Of a DNA stretch of 64,000 nt, positions 26,501 through 38,500 are shown in pieces (the first letter of the stretch is position 1; each line of letters opens with the position of its first letter). The notes beneath the pieces are model-generated. The model saw only the letters and a list, made by a program, of their open reading frames with translations. It made no database searches and was not told where the DNA came from. The position numbers and the translations under genes are program-made. Source of the stretch: Nymphalis io (Eukaryota; Arthropoda; Insecta; Lepidoptera; Nymphalidae); contig NC_065913.1 in assembly GCF_905147045.1 (NCBI RefSeq), positions 3,584,001-3,648,000 of the forward strand, written 5' to 3'.

Positions 26501-29500
26501 ATTGAAAGTAAATTGAAATATACGAGCTGCCCAACGCGCTAAGCGTCCGTTTGGATTATTTAAATGTAGTAACCATCTAAACTAGCATGATCTGTAATCA
26601 CAGTAAATTCCATACCTTCAATATAGGGTCTAAAATGTTCACAGTAACAGTAACAGCCTGTAAATGTCCCACTGCTGGGCTAAGGCCTCCCTTTTTTGAG
26701 GAGAAGGTTTGGAGCTTATTCCACCACGCTGCTCCAGTGCGGGTTGGTAGAATACACATGTGGCAGAATTTTCGATGAAATTAGACACATGCAGGTTTCC
26801 TCACGATGTTTTCCTTCACCGAAAAGCAAACAACACCTTCTAAAATGTTCGATTGAATCTAATATAGCAAGAAGTTCTTTTTCAGTAGTACTGTACTTAA
26901 TTTTACATTTATTAAATGTTCTAGAATAAAATGCAACCGGATGTTGGTTATCATTATCATCTTTTTGACACAATACACTACCAATAGCATAAGAGCTAAG
27001 CATCACAATGCAGAAAAAATGTTTTATTAAAATCTGGACAAGTTAATACAGGAACAGTTAGTAAAGCTTGTTTAAGTTTTATAAATGAGTTTTCACAATA
27101 TGAATTCCATTCAACGGCACGTTTACTATTTCTACTACCACGAGTAAGATTAGTTAAAGGATTAGCAATATCAGCAAATTTTTCTATAAATCTACGATAA
27201 CGCATACCAAGAAAACTACGTACTTGTTTTACAGTTGTAGGACGAAGAAAATTTTTTTATTACAGTCAACTTAGAAGGATCTGTATGTAAACCATTACTA
27301 TCAAAAACATAGCCTAAGTAACTTAACCGTTCTTTACAAAATTCTCATTTTTTCAAATTAATAGTTAAACCAGTATCTTTTAATTTATGATAAATTATAC
27401 ATAAAAGACTTAAATGAGTTTGAAAATCACTAGAAATTGCTATTAAATCATCTTAATACACAAATACATTAGAATCGAATTCTACACCAAAAAGTTTATC
27501 TACCAATCTTTGTAGTTCTGCAGGAGCATTAGATAAACCGAAGGGCATACGAACAAAATCGAGCAATCCCTTTCCAGGAATTACGAAGGCAGTCTTCTCT
27601 CTGGAAGTTTCTTCTAAAGGATTTTGTAGAAAAGCTTTAGACAAATCTATTGCTGTGATAAACTGAGCACCACGCAAATTATCCAAAATTCGCGATGTGT
27701 AAGGTAAAGGATATGAATCTTTAATAGTAATAGAATTTAATTTTCTTGAATCTAAACAGTCTTATACCACCATCTTTTTTAGTGACAGCTAAAACTGGAG
27801 GATACCAAGGAGATTTAGAAGATTGAATAATACCATCTCTAAGCAAAACTTGAACTTCATCATAAAGTTCTTTTTGTTTAGCAGGACTAATAGGCCAATA
27901 GCGTTGTTTAATAGGATCACCAACAGTTGATAATTTTATGTTTTGTTAAATGTGTTGTCTTGTCCTTTCTTTTCATAAGAAATTTCTTCAAAAAGTTTTA
28001 TAATATTATTAAATTGTTCTTTCTCAGAAGAAGAAAGTTGAACAGCAGAAGTTACAGAATTTATAATTATAGAATTATTGTTTATAAGTTTATTTTCAAA
28101 TGTTATATTTTTAAATAATTCATAAGCTAAATTAAATGCAAGCCAAAAATCAAATCCTAGAATAATATAATTAACTTAGAAGGAACCACCATGAATTCTA
28201 CAATTCGAGTTACATTGTCACAAGTAATTGGAATATCTATAGTACTCAAAACATCGTGTGAACTACCATCAGCAGTACAAGCTTTATGACAACTAGTCTC
28301 AAGTTTGAGTCCTAAATTGAGAAATAGGAAATGACTATTAGAATCTTGTACGTTCTTATTAGCACCACTATCTACTAAACCAGTAAATGATTTACCATAA
28401 ACTTGAAATTTTAAAAATGGACGTGTGTCGCTATTTTTTGTAAATAAAATTGGAGCAAATTTATTCATTGAAAGAAATAGTTTTAAGTAATTACACCAAT
28501 TAAATTACCTTCTCCTCAAAAAAAAAAGGGAGAGGAGGCCTTAGCCCAGCAGTGGGACATTTACAGGCTGTTACTGTGTTACACCAATTAGAAAGCATCT
28601 TTACGAATTTCAGAAGCATTAGGTTTAGAGAATTTAATTTTTGTCAAATCAACTGATTCTTCAACCTTCTCCTCAAAATGAGGAGAGGAGGCCTTTAGCC
28701 CATCAGTGGGACATTCACAGGCTGTTTCGGTTTTCGGTTCAACTGATTCTTTATTAAGAACTTGTGTTTGACAAAACTTTACTCGTTTTTTGAAAGATTA
28801 CAATTTTTATAAGATTTAGTGATAACATTTAATTTACCACATTTAAAACACATACTACTTGGTATATTTTTATAGTTTTTATAAGTATGGCCAACTTCTT
28901 TACATTTTAAACATGTAAATGTTTAAACTGAATTAATATATTTCTGATTTTTTATTACATTTATTATTATTAGAAAATTCATCAATCTGCTTTGAAAGTT
29001 TAACTAAACTATCGATAGAATCCAATGAATGAGTAGTTAACTCAATTTATTTGGTAGTTCATTTGTAGGCAATATATTATGTTTCAAAATCTCTAAAATA
29101 GTATTTTCAGATAAAGGACAAGTTAATCTATTTGACATATCAACTATTTCAATAATGAAATCTGATAAGGTTTCATTTTGTTTTTGTTTTCTAATTCTTA
29201 AATTATATTCCAACTGGTAATCAAAATCATTTGATTTATCAAAACGGTTCAACAATTCTAATTTAAGATGTTTCCAAGAATTAAGTGAACTCGTAGTTCA
29301 CTTCATTCATTCACAGATCTAAACCACTTAAGTGCAATGTCAGTAAGAACTTCAGTAAATGATGGCAATATTTGATCAATATAAATATCTCGACTCCAAC
29401 AAATAAAATGTTAACAAAAATTCACGTATACACGTTTTACCGTTAAACTTATGTTTAAACTTAGACAAATCTGGTCTCTTATAATATTGAGGTTGTTTAT

Positions 29501-32500
29501 GATTGCTCATAGATAAAGTGTTGTTAAAGAATTGTCTCTCGGCTTAGTCTGAGAAGTGTTTGTTTCTAAAATCTGAGAATGGTCAACGTTCATTATGATA
29601 AGGGAATTCTTATCACAAGTATCAAAAGTAGAAGGTTTTAAAGTCATGTTATCGTCTCCATCCGCCATGGTTATGTCCAAAATATTAATTATTTGTGATA
29701 ATACAATTAAAACTTCAAATCAAAACTGTACAAAATATAAACTTGGCATTCAAATGACATAAATACTTAACATTAGTATTTAGTACAAAAGTGTTATATC
29801 AAAACAATTATACATAGTACAATATCAAAATCCAGGGCAAGTAATGTTTCAAGTCCCTGCTGACAGGCGACAAATTGTAATATTTTTTTTATAATTTTTA
29901 ATGTGGGTGAAGGGTTTTAAAATTGTTTAGTTAAATTGAAGATTCTAAAGAGGCAAATAAAAATAAAAATCTGTAGAGATGGAAAAATAGAAATAAAAGA
30001 AACCTCTAAAGAATAGGGCTCCGGAAGTCAGAAAAAGTACCCATATTATTAAAATATAGTCGTACAAAATGGATAGTAAATCTATTTTCTAAATTATTAA
30101 TTCTAAAATGCAAAATGCTCGGGCGCCATGATGATTGTATCCGTTTAAAGTTAATATAATTAAGTTACGTTACATATGGATATGTTGTTTCTTTATTAAA
30201 TTATGGCTTAATTTCCATAAAATTCTACTAATTTTAATAATGCTTTTATCTGTCAGAAAAAGTGTATACGGGCTATTTTTGAAATTCAACCTTTAGATTC
30301 ATGTAGACCGATTTTTAAAGTTAACAAAATCTTGACACTAGCTGGATTGTATATAATGGATGTAGTCATGTTTGTAAAAAAATATCCACATTTATTCGAA
30401 AAAGCAGGTGATAGAAGCAGGATTGGATTAAGAGATCCTACTAGGTTATTGATACCACCTTGTCATTGTGCTCTGTTCCAAATAAATTCCTACGTAATGT
30501 GCATCAAAATATTTAATAATATACCAAAAAGCTTAAATGAGTTACCATTAAGGTAACTAAGGTCTAAGCTTAAAAAATAGTTATTAAATAAAAATATTTA
30601 CTATATAAATGAATATTTAAAAATTCAAGTATGTATTGAATGAATGAATAATTAATGAATTTGATGATTCATTCAACTTTAGTAAGTGGATAATTTTGGA
30701 TAATATTATTTTTTTATGTTAGAAATACCAACGCTTACAAAAACTTTATCCTCAAAGTATGGTTAACAAGGGATGCTTTTAATATAAGTGAATTAATTTC
30801 CTTGTCGGTTCTCGGTAGAATCTACATTTCGAGCCGGTTTTGAACCATGACGATTTGACGGTTAAGGGTCCGTTCACACAGACCGGCTCGGAGAGCATCG
30901 GCCTGCTTTTTTCTTTTCACACAGACCGGGTCGTATACGCTTGGAATTGGCCGGAGCGGAGCCGCCAACTATTTCACATCGACCGGCTGGAAGAGATCTG
31001 AAAGCGGGTGCGAGCGAGAAAGAGCACGCAAGCGGAGCCGGTCGGCTCCTTTTATTACTTCACACGAAGCGCGTTCAGGCATTTTTAATGACAAAAAAGG
31101 TGCAAATGCAAAAATAAACTTTACTACAATCACTCAAAACACTGTTTCCAACGTGATAAAAATCTGCTCTCCTCTCCGAGCCGGTCTGTGTGAACGGACC
31201 CTAAGGGTGTCTGCCTATTTTAAATAAAGTAAATGTATATTTTATGATTTAACTATGCACTTAAATGTATAAACTTAAGTAAATCATTGAATTTAATTAA
31301 TTATTGTTTATTTTAATGTACAATTAGTGTGATCTGTATTTAATATTAATTACTTGTTAACAAATATATTTGCGTGCCTATCGTGGGCGAAATGTATTAG
31401 ATACTTATTTAGAAATCATAACATCTGTAAAACTATGTTTCATGCAAATAAATGATAATTATTATTATTATTATTATTCACGCGTTTTAACCACTGGGCC
31501 ATCTCGGCTCTTACTAATTATAAATTACAAAATAATTTTAATTTTATAAAGTAAGGCTGTAAATGTCCTGTTGCTGGTCTAAGGCATCGGTGGTGCTTTG
31601 CCGTGTTTTAGATTCACGAGTTCCAACAACTGGACCATCTCGGCACTACTTTTTTTTAAGTAATTCTCTATTTGTCAGGTAACAATAATGAAAGACAACT
31701 TTCAAGGCCCCAGTCAGTACGATGTAGCTTCTATTCACAGCCAAGGATCTGGAAACTATCCCGTGCAGATTCAACCATCGCACTGGGGCTCACAGGTGCC
31801 TTAATGAAATAATTAATTCTCTTTATTGTAAACAATGCCTTTTAAATATTAATTATAAATTTGTATTTTCAGCAACAACAAAAGCAATTTGAAAAACCCT
31901 CAATGGTAGTTTATGATAAGAAGTTATATGATGATAGGAAGTATCCTCAAGTGAATCTAATAAAGTCAATGCCAGAAGTTCCTTCCAAATCAGAAGACCC
32001 CTACAAGGCATATGATAAGAGTAGGCAATTTTCGCCGCCACGGAGAGCTTACGGTAGAGATATGGCACATGAAAGACGAATTTCGCCTTCAGATAGAGAT
32101 GTTTCGCACGCAGGCAGGAGTATATTGCCCGGTCGCAGATCTCCAGGTAGAAGGATTTCGCCTCCTGGCAGACAATCTGTTTACCCTGACAGGCGTTCGC
32201 CTGGACGAAGGGTTTCACCGGGAAGGCATAGCTCGCCACCGAATAGGACAGCGATGCTTTCTACCAGAGACATTTCGCCAAGTGAAAGGCGAATTTCACC
32301 ATCCGCTAGACATATTCCTCCAAGTGGGAGGCACGTGTCACCAGGTAGGAGATTGTCACCGTCTGTGAGACGGCTTTCCCCGTCTGGTAGACCTATTATG
32401 CCCACAGAAAGACTCATCTCACCGCATGGTAGGCGATTCTCACCACCCGGCAGACAACCTGCCCAAGTCAGACAAGTGTCTCCTCCAGGCAGTAAAATGT

Positions 32501-35500
32501 CGCCTTTAAGGAAGCCTTCGCCATCTCATAGGAGAATCTCTCCGCAAGTTAAGCAAGAAGAGTATACGCGTGGTAGAAGAGTCTCACCCCCTACGCATTC
32601 ACCGAGTAAGACATACATATAGAAATTTTGAGAATATTTAAAATATTATATATTAATATTTATGTCTAAATTTTCTTAATAGTAAATTTATATTATTCGA
32701 ATTAAAATATATATTATCTTTCTAATTATATTTCTTAAGTAATTATCTTAAAAGCTAATCGTCCCGGTTTCGCACAGGTAGATAAGAAAAATGTATTTTA
32801 CATAGGATTTGCTTATATATAGATAATATATAATTAAATATGCGGAAATATCTGCATATTTCTTTTTAATATTTAATAGCTGACGTATTGGTATTTTTTA
32901 ACGGTTGAAATCCCTTAACTGCTCGCAAATAGCTTCATAATGCGCACAGCCATGTCGCAAACTCCTTAAAAGCAGGATTAAATCGGCATTTGATAAGTTT
33001 CCTCGCGCCATCATCGAGTACATATTGACATTACAGTCTAAATTACGGTCAAGAAAACCATAAAAAACAGTTGTATTGTTTAAGTACAAAATATTGAAAA
33101 TTTCGATTAAAATATGAAAAATTATAAACTTTATTTTCTAAATAAGTACTATCACCTAATATATACGTTATCGATTAAATAGTGGACAGGCGAGTCGCAA
33201 GCTGTTCGTCTCCAAGCAGAGTCGTTCCGAGAGGGATGCCGCCTCATGGCAGACAAGATTCTCCCCGGAGACAAGGAAGGTGGGAACAACATGGCAATAA
33301 TTTTGGTTAATAGGTTATTTCATACAGTATCAAAGGTCAACGATACGCCATTTCATAGAAATAAAAACTGACTCATGAATTATAATCCATGCAGGTACTC
33401 GCCACCACGCCACCACCCCGAAAACAGTCAAGAATACCAAGACGAACGTCGAGTTGCTAACATCAAGAGCGTCAGACCAGCCTACGAGCCACAATCACAA
33501 GTAAGACCGGCTAAGTTATCTCAGTTCAACTTATAACCATATGAGATTATTTATTTATAAAGCTCGATTGGGTGACGAATGTATATACGTATATATGTAC
33601 GTATACATTCGGATAGATTTCCTGTAATTTATTCATTGTCATTTAGAATATTTGCGGATGAAGAATTAAACGATTAGCGTTAGTTAAATAGTTTAACCGT
33701 GATTGCAATTAATGGAGCATTTAATGCCGATATTATAATATGATTTAAATATTGTGAAAATATTCCAACTATATGTCAAGAAAAATGCTAATTTTAAAAA
33801 TTTGTACAAAAAAAATTTAAGCCTTCGAAGAATACAGGGATTCTAGGTCTCTAGCGTTCTAACATGGAGTCGATAATAACATCGTTCAAGCATTTTTTAT
33901 TGGTTTAAGTTTAAGGATTTTAAAAAACTCTTGATTTTTTTTTAACGCTGGAAAATCTCGTTACGCGTTGGGAACAGTAGGGAGGTATGTGGGGCTCGCC
34001 GGTGTCCAAGGCGCCGAGTGCGTCCCGAACAACGGAATACTCACTAAAAAACCTACGGCTGGTTTTTTCCCTTCCGTCATAACGAGGAGCGCCACATGAT
34101 GGCTTTCGCATGCTACCGTGACGCTCTGACGGCCGGCCGGCCTATGCGGCCTCCAGGTATAAAAGACCAAGAGTAACTTATAATCGATGGAGAATCAATG
34201 TGGATTTATATAGCTTACGAATATTGTAATTATTTTAAAGGTAATATGTGATGAAGGACATGATATAAACAAAATCTTTACAAAATATATAAAGCTCAGT
34301 GAGAAAGCGCTGGTTCCGGCCTTAAAAATACATTTGATACAGATATTAAGTTGCGAATGTATGGAATACTAGAATCCATTATAATTTTTATGTAAATGAA
34401 AACCTGCAATAATGTAAATTTATTATAATATAATATCCTAATAAATACAGTTTATTCAATTAAAGGCTGTTCAAGTCTATAATTTACTTAATGAAATTTG
34501 ACTTGAATGTGCAATCTCAAAAAATATCACTATATGATAAGTTTAGAGTTTAATGTACTGTAAAATGTAATTAATTGTTGTCATATACAAAATATGTTTT
34601 TTTTTTATATATATAAGTGGAGTATGAATGAAAGAATAGCACGAATTTATTAGTAAAGCAGATATTTCGGAAGATTTTAAATAATATCAAGATAATGTAT
34701 TCAAAGCAAATATTGCAAGCTGAGTTCTTTATGAAAATAAAGAGACCACAAATTTTACAACAGATAAGATAAAGTAAATAAATAATCATAAAAAGTGACA
34801 TGTTTAATGAAATTTCACAATTTGGGATGAGACTAAGAAATTTTTCAATTAACTATTGGCATTTCAAGACTTCGTCATAGATCGTAGTAATAGTTATAAA
34901 CACATCGATTATGTCGTCACTGTTGTTACGGTGTGTCAATAATAGTGATGACGTAAATATAAAGAGAACGATCTGGAACATTCTACAGATTATCGCGCAA
35001 AAAGACGAACACCGATGGATCCACTTGTAGAAGACTCGCTGGTTGCAACTTTTTCGCTTGGACCTGAATAACTTGATCAGATTTTTCGTATATCTCGTGT
35101 ATAGAAAGAAGCGAAGCCTTGACTATGATAGGCTTAAAGATAAATTGACCTAAGCGAATGACAATGGCTTTGTGAATTTATAGCTATCGTTACGTTCGGT
35201 GTTTTTGCGGCAATTTGCATCATGATACAGCTACAATATCTTCGATAAGTATGGTTATATAATGATTGTTAATGATGGCAACATTTCATAAAAATACCTT
35301 TACGTTAAAAGTTAAATGATACAATCATTAAATTTTCGTAAATGACGAGGCTTTAAGTAAATTTAATTTTAAGTAAAACTGTACTTTTGAAAATCGAATA
35401 TAAAATTAATGAATTATTATAGTCAAGAGACGGACTGGATCTTTCATAAGCAATAATCAAAAAGTAAAAGGTATAATCATTCTGTTGATGAATTATAATA

Positions 35501-38500
35501 TGTATAGCAGTTAGATGAGATGTGATCATACATGCGCCAAGGTTTCAACTACAATCAGGTTAAAACCGACTAAACAGCAAACAAACATCTAATTGAACTC
35601 CAAACACCTTAAACAAGAGTTGCGGCAAATATAGCAGGTCTTTTCGCGAGATGACCTAAATTATAAATCAAAATTAGCTGATACTATACTATAGATCGGA
35701 AGTACAGATTGCAATCCGAAAAACCGGATCCGGTATTCAGATGGCTCCGGCTGCACTAAACGTTTGCCAGATCTGGTACCAATATGCTGATTGATGCCAA
35801 TTTTCGACAAAACATGAGCGCATATAGTGAAACTGTTCAAAGATCTACTAAATACGATATCTTTCTGCAAAAATATGAAATAAAGGCAAAGAGTTAAGTC
35901 TTGTTCTGGATTGTCTTACGTGTATACTGGCTAATATATAATGATGTAAGATTTCATAAGATGAAAGCGTGTGTCGATACATCTTTAATTGATATAACTT
36001 AAATGGTCGATATACTATAGTTTTGAACCATTTCAATTGACTGTAGAAGCTCTGTGAAGAAGAGATTCGACTGTTAACCGCTGAACCCACTTTTGTTTTT
36101 ATTTTAGAATTGCTTACTCATGACACAGCGCTATGTACTAAATTATCTCAAGCACTGCACTCGAAAATTAAAGAACACCGCACTGTAGTAACAGGAATAT
36201 TGATATAATTACAGAATCCAAAGGTATAAGAAGATACAAACCGAGCTAATAACTATGGCAAAAAAAATGTTATATTAGTAGAAATTAAAGAAATCTTAAA
36301 AAAGCTTGAGATGATAACTCAAATGAACAACGTAGATGAAATTAATAACACCGTCAAAATATTTTGATAAAGTACTTAAAATTATCAAAATTAAAGTAGA
36401 TTTCATATATAATTATTATATATTACAAATTACCTACATAACACTCACTTGATAATCTCATAAACAGTCCATTTTGAATAAAAAGGTAATATTATTCCTA
36501 ATCGGAAGACGGTGACCTACGCCAGACAATAGAGTTAATATTTATATTACTGATATGCCCTTGACATCATTGTCTTGAAATAGGTTTTATTCGAAACAAA
36601 AGCGTAGTATGTTAAAAGGAACGACATAGAGGAAAAGATGATTGAAAATAAATAAATGGATTAAATTTAAAGTTGGTGTTCTAGACAACAATACCCTTTG
36701 GGCTATGTCTTTTGATTGCAGTATTGTGCTGCAGAAATGAATTGAAACTTAGATACTGAATTGAAAATAAGACAACAGAACTGACCTTATAAATCAATTA
36801 GTATATAGTTTGCTTGATTTTGAGGGTTCACTGTTTTTGATAAGAATATTATTTGTAATTGATATTTTTTAAACTGAATATACGTTGTATCGTATTTATA
36901 TATTTTTTTATGTCGTTGAAAGGATAAAAATAATATAATAATAATGGTATACGTATTATAAAATGTAAATTTGGACTATCTTTTTAGTGTTTGCATATTA
37001 AATTTCAATTTACAGGCGTCAGACGAAGCTATATACTCAGGTGGTTATCGTCACAACGTCCGCGAGGACGTAAAATATCCTGTATCAAGACAAGATTGGC
37101 AAGATAGGGAAAAGCCGTTTCCCCCTAACAATATCATTGAAGATAGAAGAGATGTATCGAGACTACAAAAGTTTGATGTACAACGACCTTCGGATCATCA
37201 AAGACCACTAGAACAGGAACCGAAGAGATCTAGATCCCGTACTTCTAGATCACCTAGGCGCGAAAGGTCGCCATTGCGGGATCGCTACAAACGTCATTCA
37301 CCATCTCCCCGTTCTCCTCGGCGATCTTGGGCCCTTGAGAAACGACGAAGCCCTGAATCCCGGGATCCACCACCACCACCAGCTTGGCCAGCACAAGATG
37401 GAAGAGAAGACTACTCACATATAACTAGGTCGAAAAATCATGAACGTCAAATCGAAAAACATGTCCCCGTCTGGGAACCTAGAGAAAAAAAACGCGATGA
37501 CTACTCAGCCGCTGACAACCGTAGGGACTTTGAAGAAGAAATAAGAATTCGAAAAGAGGCTGGAAAATGGAAACCTCTTCCTCTGTCGAGTCCTCAAGAG
37601 TCATCCTCTCGTTTAGAGGATAACGATCGCATACAAAAAGAATACACAAGAAAAGACTTTGAGGGTCACCGTGGTTTTATCTGTGAAGATGTAGTCCGTA
37701 AACCTCATTCCGACAGTGTTGATAAAGGATATCAACGGCAGGATCATGAAGATACGCGTTATAAATCCGATCATGAACGAAAACATGACATACCTCGCAA
37801 AAGGGAAGAATACTCTGGTCGTATCGAAGAGAAAAAAAAGGAAATATTAGAAAAGCAAGAGCAACTGCAAAAAGAGATCGACGAAGTTTACAAAAGAGCC
37901 GCGGATTTCAAAAAGAAAGCTGTGATGTACAAAAAAGGTGAACACAAAAAAGAAGGTTACAGTACCGACAGACATCGCGACGACGATCAGGTTCATAACG
38001 ACTATGAACAACGTTATAAACAAGATTCTAACGATGAAAGACACAAAGGTAAAGAATATTCTAAGGAAGTATTTTCAAGGTCTGATGACGCGAAGAACTC
38101 AAGCGAAATTATTGCACTAAAACCGCGTTTCGAACTCGACGCCGCACAAAAAAGACACGCGCTGAGCGCAACAATCAAAGCAAAAAGAACTAGAGCAATT
38201 GATGAAATCTCTGAAAAGATTTTGTGTAAATATGCCAGCTCTTTGCCCAACGAAGTCAAGAAACGAGTTGAAAGTGAACTTAAATGGACACTTGGGCGGA
38301 AACTTTATGATCTATTTGGGGATAGGGATGTTTCGTTCATAGAAATGATAGTTAAGTTTAACGGAAAATACAATCAGAGAGAAGAACAAAACATTTTCGA
38401 TGAAGTTGTATCTAGCTTGCCTAGTCAATATAGAAGTATCAAACGAGTTGCTCAAGGTAAGAAAAATAATGGTTCTGTATGTCAGATTTTATTTGTTTAT

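Larger units (their letters stand above)
20417..30174 (-). mobile_element. Ty3/gypsy-type LTR retrotransposon, degenerate and multiply interrupted
   Basis: LTRs at both ends and TATG duplications (20413-20416, 30175-30178) define the insertion. Minus-strand order is gag, zinc knuckle, protease, RT, RNase H, integrase, the usual gypsy order. About 2.6 kb are later insertions: a LINE (24048-25890), a solo LTR (23340-23804) and SINE pieces (26641-26838, 28503-28578, 28662-28738). Between the integrase end and the left LTR (20696-22944) there is no long ORF, only short degenerate repeats such as TTTCCGAACACAG. Stops and frameshifts mean it is dead. It sits in intron 5 of gene 3, on the opposite strand. 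Confidence 0.88.
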
